A DNA stretch of 40,358 nt, taken from assembly GCA_017470735.1 (NCBI GenBank), contig JAFUYB010000015.1, forward strand, positions 1 to 40,358, read 5' to 3'. A program made the translations under genes and the position numbers. The DNA is from Lachnospiraceae bacterium. GTDB taxonomy: Bacteria > Bacillota > Clostridia > Lachnospirales > Lachnospiraceae. Each line of letters starts with the position of its first letter. Positions within the stretch are counted from its first letter, which is position 1. The notes below the pieces were generated by a model. It ran no database searches, was not told the origin of the DNA, and saw nothing but the letters and a program-made list of their open reading frames with translations. Shown piece by piece: positions 9,121 to 17,887 of this stretch.

Positions 9121-9801
9121 ATGGAACAGTATAAAGAAGAATTCATCCATTTTATGATAGACAGCCAGGTGCTGAAATTCGGGGATTTTGTGACCAAGAG
9201 CGGACGCAATACGCCGTTTTTTGTCAATACCGGATTTTACCGTACCGGAACACAGCTAAAGAAGCTCGGTGAATATTATGCCAGGGCAATTCAGGAGCAT
9301 TTTGGCGGGGCGGATTTTGACATTCTGTTCGGACCGGCGTACAAGGGGATTCCGCTTTCCGTGGCGACGACGATCGCGCTTCACGATCTCTATGGAAAAG
9401 AGGTCGGTTACTGCGCGGATCGCAAGGAGGAGAAGGATCACGGTGAAAAGGGAAGCCTTTTGGGCGCGCCGATCGGCGATGGCAGCAGGGTGCTGATCAT
9501 CGAGGATGTGACGACGGCGGGAACGAGCATCCGGCAGACGCATCCGCTGATCACGGCGCAGGGCCAGGATGTACGGGTTGTGGGACTTGTGGTGTCGGTA
9601 GACCGGCAGGAATGTGGGACGGGCACGCAGTCCGCGCTGCAGGAATTGTCAGAAGAGTTCGGGATGCCGACGGCGGCGATCGTGACAATGGCGGATGTGG
9701 TCGAGTGCCTGCACAACCGTCCCTACAACGGAACGGTTTACATTGATGACGAAAGGAAGCAGCAGATTGATTCGTATTATGAGAAGTATGGCGCAAAATG
9801 A
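9121..9801 (+). CDS. pyrE: Orotate phosphoribosyltransferase
   Basis: PyrE joins orotate to PRPP to give OMP, the step between PyrD and PyrF. The PRPP-binding loop VLIIEDVTTAGTS is at about residues 124-136, and the FGPAYKGIPL segment carries the usual pyrophosphate-binding residues. The length is 226 residues. AAAAAGGAG eight bases upstream supports the ATG. The stop overlaps the next gene's ATG (ATGA), tying a membrane protein of unknown role to the pyr operon. Confidence 0.95.
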   Translation: MEQYKEEFIHFMIDSQVLKFGDFVTKSGRNTPFFVNTGFYRTGTQLKKLGEYYARAIQEHFGGADFDILFGPAYKGIPLSVATTIALHDLYGKEVGYCADRKEEKDHGEKGSLLGAPIGDGSRVLIIEDVTTAGTSIRQTHPLITAQGQDVRVVGLVVSVDRQECGTGTQSALQELSEEFGMPTAAIVTMADVVECLHNRPYNGTVYIDDERKQQIDSYYEKYGAK

Positions 9802-10304
9802 CAAAGAAGATACGATCCCATCGCGCCATACTGACCGGAAGCAACAGGCTGATCGCTAAATTTGCGCTTCTGATCATTTATTTAGCGCTGCTCTCCTACG
9901 GGCTTTTCTTCGCGGAGAGCTTTGGCAGGACGATAGAGCACGGTTCATACAACATCCAGCCTTTCCGCGAGATCGGCAGGTATATAGAATATGCGGATAT
10001 GTTCAGCTGGCAGATCGTCGCGGTCAACCTGCTTGGCAATATTCTCGTGTTTCTGCCATTCGGTTTTTTGATCCCGTCGCTGTTGCCCGCGAATGATAAA
10101 AAGCATCCGTTGGCGATCACGGGATTGAGCCTGCTTTTTTCAGCGGTGGTCGAGGTGCTGCAATATCTGACTGCGGTCGGCGCGGCGGATGTGGACGATG
10201 TGATTTTGAATACGATTGGCGGATTCTTGGGCTATCTATGTTATGTCAGCTGGCGGATCCTGCGGTACGGCAAGGTGAATTTTACGAAGGAGGAACAGGC
10301 GTGA
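9798..10304 (+). CDS. VanZ-family membrane protein
   Basis: This 168-residue protein has about four hydrophobic segments and the VanZ-like signatures NLLGNILVFLPFGFLIP and DVDDVILNTIGGFLGY. VanZ itself gives low teicoplanin resistance, but most homologs have no assigned role. It overlaps pyrE by four bases and the following small gene by four bases, so it is translated as part of the same message. A function in nucleotide synthesis is not implied. Residues after about 160 are polar and cytoplasmic. Confidence 0.85.
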   Translation: MTKKIRSHRAILTGSNRLIAKFALLIIYLALLSYGLFFAESFGRTIEHGSYNIQPFREIGRYIEYADMFSWQIVAVNLLGNILVFLPFGFLIPSLLPANDKKHPLAITGLSLLFSAVVEVLQYLTAVGAADVDDVILNTIGGFLGYLCYVSWRILRYGKVNFTKEEQA

Positions 10305-10651
10305 GCAAGCGCAGACGGGGATTTTTCGGGAGACGGAAAAGTTTTTCTGTTAACGCCAAGAGGCCCATTTCCACCCGCAGTAAGGTGGCGTATATTACGG
10401 CGCTGCTGTCGTGCGTGTGTTTCGCCGCTGCGACAGCCTACGCGGTCTATACGGACGGCGACTCCGGCAAGGTGGCAGGAGGCATAGGTGTCGTTTTTCT
10501 GGTCGTGGAAATATTTGCGACGATCTCTGCGATGACACAGGTGCGAAACGATATTGAACCGCTCCCGGCGCGCATTTTTGCAGTGTTTGTGTCGGTGCTG
10601 GCGCTGGCGGCGTGGGGCGGATTGTATATGGTAGGAATGATGCGCGGATGA
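10301..10651 (+). CDS. Small three-helix membrane protein (DUF6142-like)
   Basis: This 116-residue protein begins with a basic cytoplasmic stretch (SKRRRGFFGRRKSF) followed by three hydrophobic segments. The start is the GTG at 10301, preceded by AAGGAGGAACAG and overlapping the VanZ stop as GTGA; an upstream start at 10238 would lie inside vanZ and add unrelated residues. It resembles small Lachnospiraceae membrane proteins grouped as DUF6142, but I am not certain of that family. Function unknown. It appears coupled to the VanZ-family gene. Confidence 0.65.
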   Translation: MSKRRRGFFGRRKSFSVNAKRPISTRSKVAYITALLSCVCFAAATAYAVYTDGDSGKVAGGIGVVFLVVEIFATISAMTQVRNDIEPLPARIFAVFVSVLALAAWGGLYMVGMMRG

Positions 10652-10720
10652 GCAGGGACAATGCCTGCAGATCAGCGGTGATATTGTTGTAATAGTAATG
10701 TTGGGACAGGGCAGATTAGA

Positions 10721-12751
10721 ATGAAGGATTGGATCAACCGCATTTCACAGATCGTGGACGGAACGGACAGCGATTACATAAAGAAAACGGGGAAGCTACT
10801 GCTGCAGGCTTTGCAGCTGGCGGAGGATGTGTCTGACGAGGCGTTTTTCAAGCGGCCGTTGGAAGATTTGCAGGCGTTGTGGCAGGAATTGTACCGTCCG
10901 ATGCTGCCGGAGCATTATGAGCATGATTTTTTGTATCCGCCCTTTGCAAAGAAGCTTTTGGGCGATGAATTGGGAGCGTTGCTTTCCGCGCTGTACGCGG
11001 ATTTGTACGCGTCGATTTCGTATGCACTGCAGCAGGATACAAAGAAGCTGGCATTGCTGGCGGAGCTTTTTGTGCAGAGCTGTGTTGAGTGCAGAGCCGA
11101 AGAGACGGAAGGCGCGCGGGCGCGCAATGTCCGGCGGACGATGGCGGCGTTTTATCATGATAACGCGCGCGCTTTTGTGGAATCGGGCGTAAGGGCGATG
11201 GTCGTGCCGGATGAGACGGATGTCTGTCATCGGATTTTGGATGGACAATGTGATTTGAATGACTTGCGGTATCTGTACCGGTACGGCTGCCATATCGGGA
11301 AAAATGAGCTGGAAATGGCGGCGTATCTGAACGGACTTTCCGATGAGGAAATACACAAAATCGCGGCGACCTATGTCGGAGGCTATATCAAGGGCTTTGC
11401 GGTGACGGGCAAGGACATCACGAAGAAGAAAACCGTTAAGGTGGAGTATCCGGTCGGATTTGAGCGCGTCGTGCGCGAGGCGGTAGAACTGTTTGCAAAA
11501 GAGGGACTGTCAGCGACCTTTGTGCCGGAAGCGGTACTGTCCTTTACGGGGCGGGGAAACGGCAAGCGCGGCGTTTACACATCCTCTCCGAACCGCCGCT
11601 TTGATTTTGACCACAAGGATGACAAGGGACTGTATCAGTCCGCGGAGTTAAATCAAAGGAAACTTGCTGTATTAGAGGAATGCTTCCGCCAAAACGAAAC
11701 GGCGGCGCGGGAGCACGGCGGGCCTGCAGTGATCGAAGTGTTCGGCGAGGCGTCATTTGAGCCAATGCCGGAGAGTAAAAATTACACCTACACGGCAGAG
11801 CAGAACCAGGAAAATGTAGCGTATGCGGCCAAGAGCGGAGAACTGACCAACCGTTTTATTCCGGGCGAGGAGCGCAGCTTTACGATCATCGCGTTTCCTC
11901 TGCCGGAGATCGGCGGGCAGTTTGAGGAGATTTTCCGGGAGATCATTAAGGTCAACACTTTAGATTACGAATTGTACCGGGACATCCAGCAGCGGATCAT
12001 CGACGCGCTCGACCGAGGAACGGCAGTGCGTGTCCGCGGGGCGGGAGACAATGTGACCGATATGCTTGTCCGTCTGCACGGGCTGACCGATCCCGGTAAA
12101 CAGACGAATTTTGAAAACTGCGTCGCGGATGTCAACATTCCGGTCGGCGAGGTGTTTACGAGCCCCAGGCTGGAAGGGACGGCAGGGACATTGTTTGTCA
12201 GCCACGCCTATCTGGGCGAATACGAATACAAGAACCTGCGTCTGGAGTTTGCGGACGGCATGGTGACGGATTACTCCTGCGACAATTTTAAAGACAGCGC
12301 GCAGGGCAGACGCTTCATTGAGGACAATGTGCTTTACCATCATCCGACATTGCCGGTCGGCGAGTTTGCGATCGGGACAAATACCACCGCCTACAGACTG
12401 GCGCGGGATTACAAGATCGAGGGGAAATTGCCCGTCCTGATCATGGAAAAGACCGGACCGCATTTTGCAGTCGGAGATACCTGCTACAGCCATGCCGAGG
12501 ATGTGCCGATGTTCAATCCCGACGGCAAGGAATGCATCGCAAGGGACAACAGCCGTTCGCTGTTGCGGAAATCAGAGGATGAAGAAAAAAAGGCAGAGGC
12601 GTATTTTCACTGCCACACGGATATCACGATCCCGTTTGACGAGCTGCAGTGCATTACGGTATTGGAAGCGGACGGCAAAGAGACGGATATCATCCGGGAC
12701 GGGCGGTTCGTCCTTCCGGGAACAGAAGAATTAAATGTGCCTTTGCAATGA
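10721..12751 (+). CDS. M29-type aminopeptidase with long N-terminal region
   Basis: The C-terminal half matches metallopeptidase family M29 (AmpS/aminopeptidase T), which removes N-terminal residues using a two-metal site. Recognisable blocks are NIPVGEVFTSP with the metal-binding Glu (about residue 476), LEGTAG, YHHPTLPVGEFAIGTN (about 537) and GPHFAVGDTCYSHAEDV (about 579-595). Typical M29 enzymes have about 410 residues; this one has 676, with an extra N-terminal region of about 250 residues, mostly helical and without membrane segments. That region may be a substrate gate or dimerisation module. The gene is 70 bases after the small membrane protein and 20 bases before purE, so it is probably cotranscribed with the purine genes. 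Confidence 0.8.
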   Translation: MKDWINRISQIVDGTDSDYIKKTGKLLLQALQLAEDVSDEAFFKRPLEDLQALWQELYRPMLPEHYEHDFLYPPFAKKLLGDELGALLSALYADLYASISYALQQDTKKLALLAELFVQSCVECRAEETEGARARNVRRTMAAFYHDNARAFVESGVRAMVVPDETDVCHRILDGQCDLNDLRYLYRYGCHIGKNELEMAAYLNGLSDEEIHKIAATYVGGYIKGFAVTGKDITKKKTVKVEYPVGFERVVREAVELFAKEGLSATFVPEAVLSFTGRGNGKRGVYTSSPNRRFDFDHKDDKGLYQSAELNQRKLAVLEECFRQNETAAREHGGPAVIEVFGEASFEPMPESKNYTYTAEQNQENVAYAAKSGELTNRFIPGEERSFTIIAFPLPEIGGQFEEIFREIIKVNTLDYELYRDIQQRIIDALDRGTAVRVRGAGDNVTDMLVRLHGLTDPGKQTNFENCVADVNIPVGEVFTSPRLEGTAGTLFVSHAYLGEYEYKNLRLEFADGMVTDYSCDNFKDSAQGRRFIEDNVLYHHPTLPVGEFAIGTNTTAYRLARDYKIEGKLPVLIMEKTGPHFAVGDTCYSHAEDVPMFNPDGKECIARDNSRSLLRKSEDEEKKAEAYFHCHTDITIPFDELQCITVLEADGKETDIIRDGRFVLPGTEELNVPLQ

Positions 12752-12770
12752 AGAATGAGAGGAGCCTAGC

Positions 12771-13283
12771 ATGAGTGATACAAAGAAAATTCCGGTCGGT
12801 CTGGTCATGGGATCGGACAGCGATCTGGAGATCATGGGAAAAGCGGCGGATGTGCTTGACGAGCTGGGAGTCGGTTATGAAATGCGGATCATCTCGGCGC
12901 ACCGTGAACCCGATGAATTTTTCGAATACGCAAAAGAAGCAAACGAACGCTACAAGATCATCATCGCGGGAGCGGGGAAGGCGGCACATCTGCCGGGCAT
13001 GACGGCGGCGCTTTTTGACGGTCCGGTGATCGGCATTCCGATGAAGACCTCCGATCTCGGCGGCGTGGACAGCCTCTATTCCATCGTGCAGATGCCAAGC
13101 GGCATCCCGGTTGCGACCGTCGCGATCAATGGCGGTATGAATGCCGGGCTTCTCGCTGTCCGCATGCTCGCAATGGAAGACCACGACCTTTTAGCCAGAA
13201 TGAAAAAATTCATCGCTGACCAGAAAGAAAGCGTCGTAAAAAAAGATGAGAAATTGCAGGAGGTAGGGCATCGTGGGTACTAG
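12771..13283 (+). CDS. purE: N5-carboxyaminoimidazole ribonucleotide mutase
   Basis: PurE (class I) moves the carboxylate of N5-CAIR to give CAIR in purine synthesis. The signature [10 protein letters not shown] is at residues 13-22 and SAHREPDEF at about 43-51. The later [11 protein letters not shown] block completes the active site. Length 170. GAGAGGAG lies just upstream of the ATG. The last 11 bases overlap the start of purM. No purK lies beside it here. Confidence 0.95.
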   Translation: MSDTKKIPVGLVMGSDSDLEIMGKAADVLDELGVGYEMRIISAHREPDEFFEYAKEANERYKIIIAGAGKAAHLPGMTAALFDGPVIGIPMKTSDLGGVDSLYSIVQMPSGIPVATVAINGGMNAGLLAVRMLAMEDHDLLARMKKFIADQKESVVKKDEKLQEVGHRGY

Positions 13284-14319
13284 ACATTTAGACTACAAAT
13301 CCTCAGGCGTAGACATCGAAGCAGGCTACCGCTCAGTCGAGCTGATGAAAGAGCATGTCAAACGGACCATGCGCAGCGAAGTCCTCGGCGGGCTCGGAAG
13401 CTTTTCCGGAGCCTTCGATCTCAGCGCGATCGCGGGGATGAAGCATCCGGTATTGATGTCGGGGACGGACGGCGTCGGAACCAAGCTCAAGCTGGCGTTT
13501 CTTTTGGACAAGCACGACACGATCGGCATTGACTGCGTGGCGATGTGCGTCAATGACATAGCCTGCGCCGGAGCAGAGCCGCTGTTCTTTTTGGATTACA
13601 TTGCCTGCGGGAAAAACGAACCGGAAAAGATTGCCGGGATCGTCGGAGGCATTGCGGAAGGCTGCGTCCAGTCAGGGGCGGCGCTGATCGGGGGCGAAAC
13701 GGCAGAGCATCCCGGGATGATGCCCGAAGAGGAATACGACCTTGCGGGTTTTGCGGTCGGTGTGGTGGAGAAAGACGACATCATTGACGGCTCGAAGGTT
13801 GCGGACGGAGATGTGCTGATCGGACTCGCATCAAGCGGGATCCACTCCAACGGCTTTTCGCTGGTGCGTAAAATTTTCCCGATGAAGCGGCAGAATTTAG
13901 ACTGCTATATGGATGATCTCGGGATGACGCTTGGCGAAGCGTTGATCGTACCGACCAGGATCTATGTCAGGGCTCTGCGTCAGATCAAGGAGCAGGGTGT
14001 CAGTATCCACGGCTGCGCGCACATTACGGGCGGCGGATTTTATGAAAATATTCCGCGTATGCTGCCTGACGGCGTCCGTGCGATAGTGGAAAAAGACAGC
14101 TATGACATACCGCCGATTTTCAGGCTGCTGCAGACTGAAGGGAATGTCGAGGAGCAGATGATGTACAATACCTACAACATGGGCATCGGCATGGTTGTCG
14201 CTGTCGCGAAAGAGGATGCGGACAGAGTGGTTTCCGCGGCAGAGGCAGCAGGAGAGCGGGCGTATGTGATCGGCAGGATAGAAAATGGCGAAAAGGGCGT
14301 GACCATTTCGGGAATGTGA
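13273..14319 (+). CDS. purM: Phosphoribosylformylglycinamidine cyclo-ligase (AIR synthetase)
   Basis: PurM closes the imidazole ring of aminoimidazole ribonucleotide using ATP. It is a PurM/ThiL-fold protein of 348 residues with the expected blocks [24 protein letters not shown] and [11 protein letters not shown]. It uses a GTG start at 13273, with AGGAGG about 10 bases upstream inside the end of purE. It is followed by purN after 18 bases. Confidence 0.95.
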   Translation: MGTRHLDYKSSGVDIEAGYRSVELMKEHVKRTMRSEVLGGLGSFSGAFDLSAIAGMKHPVLMSGTDGVGTKLKLAFLLDKHDTIGIDCVAMCVNDIACAGAEPLFFLDYIACGKNEPEKIAGIVGGIAEGCVQSGAALIGGETAEHPGMMPEEEYDLAGFAVGVVEKDDIIDGSKVADGDVLIGLASSGIHSNGFSLVRKIFPMKRQNLDCYMDDLGMTLGEALIVPTRIYVRALRQIKEQGVSIHGCAHITGGGFYENIPRMLPDGVRAIVEKDSYDIPPIFRLLQTEGNVEEQMMYNTYNMGIGMVVAVAKEDADRVVSAAEAAGERAYVIGRIENGEKGVTISGM

Positions 14320-14337
14320 TCTATCCATAGCAGGGCG

Positions 14338-15069
14338 GTGAAACGGTTCAGAAAGCAGAAAGCACTTGCGGAAAGGCGTGGACAGTCAATGGTTGAGTTG
14401 CAGGGAGAAAAAACAGCGTCGCCAGAGGCGGCGGGAACAGAGGCAGAGAATATTTTGGCAAACGGCAATGGGAGATTCCGGCTGGCGGTACTGGTATCGG
14501 GAGGCGGAACCAATCTGCAGGCGATACTCGACCAGATTGACAGCGGAAAAATGCCGGGGATAGAAGTGGCTGCCGTGATTTCGAACAACGCGAATGCCTA
14601 TGCATTGGAACGGGCGCGGTCACATGGCATTCCTGCAAGCTGCATCAGTCCAAAGGGCTTTCCGGACAGAAATGCGTATGCGGGGGCTCTGCTTGAGGCA
14701 CTTCAGGAGACGGGCGCGGATCTGGTCGTGCTGGCGGGATTTTTGGTGGTGATACCCGAAATCGTTGTGCAGGCGTATCCGAACCGGATCATCAACATCC
14801 ATCCGTCGCTGATTCCCTCATTCTGCGGGAAGGGCTACTATGGTCTGCATGTCCATGAAGCGGCGTTGGAGAGAGGCGTCAAGGTCACCGGGGCAACGGT
14901 TCATTTCGTAGACGAGGGTACGGATACCGGTCCGATCATCCTGCAAAAAGCCGTGGAGGTGCGGGACGGCGATACGCCGGAGGTGCTGCAGAAAAGAGTG
15001 ATGGAGCAGGCGGAGTGGGTGATCCTGCCTGAAGCTATCCGCATTATTGCGGCAGGGTATGTAAAGTAA
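14338..15069 (+). CDS. purN: Phosphoribosylglycinamide formyltransferase
   Basis: PurN transfers the formyl group of 10-formyltetrahydrofolate to GAR. The N-terminal loop LVSGGGTNLQAI and the catalytic region NIHPSLIPSF and DEGTDTGPI are clear. Reading from the GTG at 14338 gives 243 residues with about 45 extra polar residues (rich in Glu, Ala, Lys) before the domain, which ordinary PurN proteins lack. An ATG at 14389 would shorten this to about 29. The true start is undecided because no candidate has an ideal ribosome binding site. Confidence 0.9.
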   Translation: MKRFRKQKALAERRGQSMVELQGEKTASPEAAGTEAENILANGNGRFRLAVLVSGGGTNLQAILDQIDSGKMPGIEVAAVISNNANAYALERARSHGIPASCISPKGFPDRNAYAGALLEALQETGADLVVLAGFLVVIPEIVVQAYPNRIINIHPSLIPSFCGKGYYGLHVHEAALERGVKVTGATVHFVDEGTDTGPIILQKAVEVRDGDTPEVLQKRVMEQAEWVILPEAIRIIAAGYVK

Positions 15070-15116
15070 TGCGCAGGTCAGATGATATTCAGTGTCATTT
15101 TAGAGGAGGACATAGA

Positions 15117-16382
15117 ATGAACATATTAGTAGTAGGAAGCGGCGGGAGAGAACACGCGATCTGTCACGCAGTCGCAAGAAGCAGCCGTGCAGACAAGATC
15201 TACTGCGCTCCCGGCAATGCCGGTATCGCGGAACTGGCGGAATGCGTCCCGATCGGGGCGATGGAGTTTGACAAGCTGGTTGATTTTGCCAAGGACAAGG
15301 CAATCGATTTTGCGATTATCGGTATGGATGATCCGCTGGTCGGCGGCATCGTAGACCGGTTTGAGGCAGCAGGGATCAAGACCTTCGGACCGCGGGAGAA
15401 TGCGGCGATTCTTGAAGGAAGCAAGGCATTTTCCAAGGAGCTGATGAAAAAGTACGGGATTCCGACAGCAGCGTATGAGACATTTACCGATCCCGAAAAA
15501 GCGTTATCGTATCTTAAGACGGCAAAGCTGCCGATCGTGCTCAAGGCGGACGGACTGGCGCTTGGCAAGGGCGTGCTGATCTGCAATACATTGGAAGAAG
15601 CTGAGGACGGCGTGCGGACGATCATGCAGGAAAAGAAATTCGGCGACGCCGGAAATACGCTGGTGATCGAAGAGTTCATGACAGGGCGGGAGGTATCGGT
15701 GCTGTCATTTACAGACGGAAAGACGATTCAGCTGATGTCCTCCGCACAGGATCACAAACGCGCCTTTGATGGCGATGAGGGACCGAATACCGGCGGCATG
15801 GGGACATTTTCGCCGAGTCCGTTCTATACGGAAGAGATCGATCAGAGATGCAAGGAAGAAATCTTTCAAAAGACAGTCGATGCGATGGCGGCAGAGGGCC
15901 GGCCGTTTGTCGGCGTGATCTTCTTTGGGCTGATGCTGACAGAAGACGGGCCGAAGGTGTTGGAATACAATTGCCGTTTTGGCGATCCTGAGGCACAGGT
16001 GGTGCTGCCGCGGATGAAAAATGATATCCTGGATGTGATGGAAGCCTGCGTTGACGGCCGTCTGTCGGAGCTGAAGCTGGATTTTGAAGACAATGCGGCG
16101 GTCTGCGTCGTGTTGGCATCGAAAGGCTATCCGGTGTCCTATGACAAGGGATTTGCCATTTCGGGTCTGGAGAAGTTTGACAACAGGCAGTATTTCTGCT
16201 TCCATGCCGGGACTGCGAAGGATGAGAACGGACAGACCGTGACCAGCGGCGGCAGGGTGCTTGGCGTTACGGCAAAAGGTGCCAGCCTCGCCGAAGCGCG
16301 CAAGAATGCCTACGCCGCGACAGAGTGGGTCGGTTTTGAAAATAAATTCATGCGGACGGATATTGGCAAGGAATTTGTGTAA
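15117..16382 (+). CDS. purD: Phosphoribosylamine-glycine ligase
   Basis: PurD is the ATP-grasp enzyme that joins glycine to phosphoribosylamine. The start at 15117 is set by GAGGAGG about 7 bases upstream and gives the standard N-terminus MNILVVGSGGREHA; an in-frame ATG at 15069 would overlap the purN stop and add 16 atypical residues. ATP-grasp blocks include LPIVLKADGLALGKGV, the SSAQDHKRAFDGDEGPNTGGMG segment (divided here by spacing) and EYNCRFGDPEAQ. It is the last gene of the run and is followed by terminators. Confidence 0.94.
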   Translation: MNILVVGSGGREHAICHAVARSSRADKIYCAPGNAGIAELAECVPIGAMEFDKLVDFAKDKAIDFAIIGMDDPLVGGIVDRFEAAGIKTFGPRENAAILEGSKAFSKELMKKYGIPTAAYETFTDPEKALSYLKTAKLPIVLKADGLALGKGVLICNTLEEAEDGVRTIMQEKKFGDAGNTLVIEEFMTGREVSVLSFTDGKTIQLMSSAQDHKRAFDGDEGPNTGGMGTFSPSPFYTEEIDQRCKEEIFQKTVDAMAAEGRPFVGVIFFGLMLTEDGPKVLEYNCRFGDPEAQVVLPRMKNDILDVMEACVDGRLSELKLDFEDNAAVCVVLASKGYPVSYDKGFAISGLEKFDNRQYFCFHAGTAKDENGQTVTSGGRVLGVTAKGASLAEARKNAYAATEWVGFENKFMRTDIGKEFV

Positions 16383-16400
16383 GAAAACATAAAAACCATA

Positions 16401-16440
16401 AAAAAGGCAGTGCGGGTCAATGGATCATCACTGCCTTTTT
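16401..16440 (+). terminator. Intrinsic terminator after purD
   Basis: AAAAAGGCAGTG pairs with CACTGCCTTTT across a loop of about 16 bases and ends in a T-run. It lies 18 bases after the purD stop and closes the pyr/pur run. Confidence 0.85.
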
Positions 16441-16492
16441 ATAGTTTAATTTTCCGCTGAAAGCGGCGGCTGTTTATAGCACAAAACAAAAT

Positions 16493-16522
16493 AAAAAACA
16501 TCCGAGGCTTCGGATGTTTTTT
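16493..16522. terminator. Bidirectional intrinsic terminator
   Basis: A perfect 12-bp stem, AAAAAACATCCG (16493-16504) and CGGATGTTTTTT (16511-16522), has a 6-base loop. A-tract and T-tract flank it, so it can end transcription from purD and from the minus-strand regulator. A smaller hairpin, CCGCT-GAA-AGCGG, lies at 16454-16466. Confidence 0.88.
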
Positions 16523-16759
16523 AAAAGGGGGGTTATATAAATATATAAAGGGGAAATGACTAAAGGATACTTTATATGGGGGATGTACCCTCAAGTCGAT
16601 AGTTATTATACTTCGCGCAAGCCGATAATACTATGGCGAAAATGTATGAAATAGACAATTATTTTATTTTTGTGTTGTGTAAATCTCACAAGAACAGAGC
16701 AAAAGATGCTGTTTTGAACCATTAGAACCGCGATCTGAATGGGTGTGAGCGGAGAAAAG
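16523..16759. other. Intergenic stretch with no supported gene
   Basis: This lies between the bidirectional terminator and the end of the minus-strand regulator. It is AT-rich at first and shows no open frame with a ribosome binding site, no RNA gene that I recognise and no clear repeat. Confidence 0.5.
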
Positions 16760-17101
16760 TCATGAGATAGAATTCAGAAATTGCAGAAGACAGCTTTTTT
16801 GCTCATGGCTTAAGGTATCAATTTTGGAATGCAGTAATTCGTTTTCCTTTTTTTCATCAGAATCAGAATTTTTTATATCAAAAAAATCCCGGAGAGAAAT
16901 CCGAAGCGTGGAGCAGATCAGCGCGAGGAAATTGATGGTGGGATTTTTCTTTCCCAGTTCAACATCTCTTAAATAGCTTTGTGATACACCTGTCAGATTG
17001 GCAAGCTTGTTGACTGACAGATTTTTTGCCGTACGGAGTTCCGTGATTCTTGGTCCAACGGCTGCGGCAATTTCCGTTTCAAAAATAGAGTCTTTTTCCA
17101 T
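16760..17101 (-). CDS. XRE-family transcriptional regulator
   Basis: This 113-residue protein has a helix-turn-helix of the Cro/C1 type at about residues 18-75 (ITELRTAKNLSVNKLANLTGVSQSYLRDVELGKKNP). A short charged C-terminal tail follows. GAGGGGAG eight bases upstream supports the ATG at 17101. It is divergent from loaP with 123 bases between the two starts, so it is a reasonable candidate to control the polysaccharide locus or itself. Ligand and targets are unknown. Confidence 0.85.
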   Translation of the reverse strand: MEKDSIFETEIAAAVGPRITELRTAKNLSVNKLANLTGVSQSYLRDVELGKKNPTINFLALICSTLRISLRDFFDIKNSDSDEKKENELLHSKIDTLSHEQKSCLLQFLNSIS

Positions 17102-17165
17102 GAATAATCTCCCCTCATATTAATTATTTATACATAATATAGATATAAAAGATTGCGCTATAGAC

Positions 17166-17194
17166 TTGAAAATTATCTCTATAAAGATTATAAT
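17166..17194 (+). promoter_or_regulatory. Sigma-A-type promoter for loaP and the polysaccharide operon
   Basis: TTGAAA at 17166-17171, a 17-base spacer and perfect TATAAT at 17189-17194. Initiation near 17201 leaves a leader of about 24 bases before loaP. It is in the divergent region next to the XRE gene. Confidence 0.75.
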
Positions 17195-17224
17195 GTCCTG
17201 GTATGAAATTTCAGAGGACAGAAA

Positions 17225-17740
17225 ATGTGGTATGTAATACAGGTTCAGGCACGCCATGAAATGGCCGTGTGTGAGCGGATGCGAAAGGATGTCCTGAAAG
17301 ACGGTGAGGAAGCATTTGTCCTGCTGTCCGAACGGATACACAGGAGACAGCCCAGGGGATATGAAATTGTACTTACGCCGGCATTTCAGAAATATATTTT
17401 TGCTGATATTGGAAATGTCAGTGATTTTCAGCAGAGACTTAGAAACATCAAAGAAATGACGAAGCTCCTGGCTGTCGGTGATGACATTGTTCCCATTCGT
17501 GAGGACGAGCAAAGGCTCCTTGAATTACTGAGTGACGAGCAGCATGTGATCAGAATATCGACAGGGTATATTGCCGGAGAAAAAGTGACCGTCACGGATG
17601 GTCCGCTGAAGGGACGGAGCGGGCTTGTGCAGTGGACGAATCCGCGCCAGAAGCTGGTAGGCATCAAACTGCAGCTATTCGGCCGCGAGGCCAGAGTAAA
17701 GCTGGGAATGGAATATATTGCTTCTGCAAATGCAGGCTAA
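17225..17740 (+). CDS. loaP: LoaP-type NusG paralog (processive antiterminator)
   Basis: This 171-residue protein has a NusG N-terminal domain (from MWYVIQVQARHEMAVCERM to about residue 105). A KOW domain follows at about 118-150 (YIAGEKVTVTDGPLKGRSGLVQW). It is a specialised NusG paralog rather than housekeeping NusG, because it heads a polysaccharide cluster and carries the segment FQKYIFADIG typical of LoaP/RfaH-like proteins. LoaP proteins bind RNA polymerase and let it pass terminators in long biosynthetic operons, using an RNA hairpin in the leader. A nested hairpin lies 20 bases after its stop, and intrinsic terminators lie further downstream in the same operon. Confidence 0.85.
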   Translation: MWYVIQVQARHEMAVCERMRKDVLKDGEEAFVLLSERIHRRQPRGYEIVLTPAFQKYIFADIGNVSDFQQRLRNIKEMTKLLAVGDDIVPIREDEQRLLELLSDEQHVIRISTGYIAGEKVTVTDGPLKGRSGLVQWTNPRQKLVGIKLQLFGREARVKLGMEYIASANAG

Positions 17741-17759
17741 TCAGATAAAAGACAGGAAA

Positions 17760-17803
17760 CACCCGCAATGTGGACGCTGAGCGAGTCGCGGCACAGGAGG
17801 GTG
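17760..17803 (+). promoter_or_regulatory. Nested leader hairpin, candidate LoaP recognition element
   Basis: CACCC (17760-17764) pairs with GGGTG (17799-17803). Inside, TGTG (17769-17772) pairs with CACA (17792-17795), and GAC (17773-17775) pairs with GTC (17785-17787) around a small GC-TGA-GC tip. The arrangement has internal loops and no T-tract, so it is not a terminator. Its position, between loaP and the first structural gene, fits an antitermination element; the role is inferred. Confidence 0.5.
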
Positions 17804-17821
17804 CGGATACATCAGATCATC

Positions 17822-17862
17822 CAGGGAGAGGGAACGGCCTCTTTCCGGCGAAGCATACCCTG
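17822..17862 (+). promoter_or_regulatory. Second leader stem-loop before the cpsB-like gene
   Basis: CAGGG (17822-17826) can pair with CCCTG (17858-17862), enclosing AGAGG (17827-17831) with CCTCT (17838-17842) around the loop GAACGG. No T-run follows. It may be part of the same regulatory leader. Confidence 0.35.
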
Positions 17863-17887
17863 AAATAAGAACTTAATACGAAAAATT

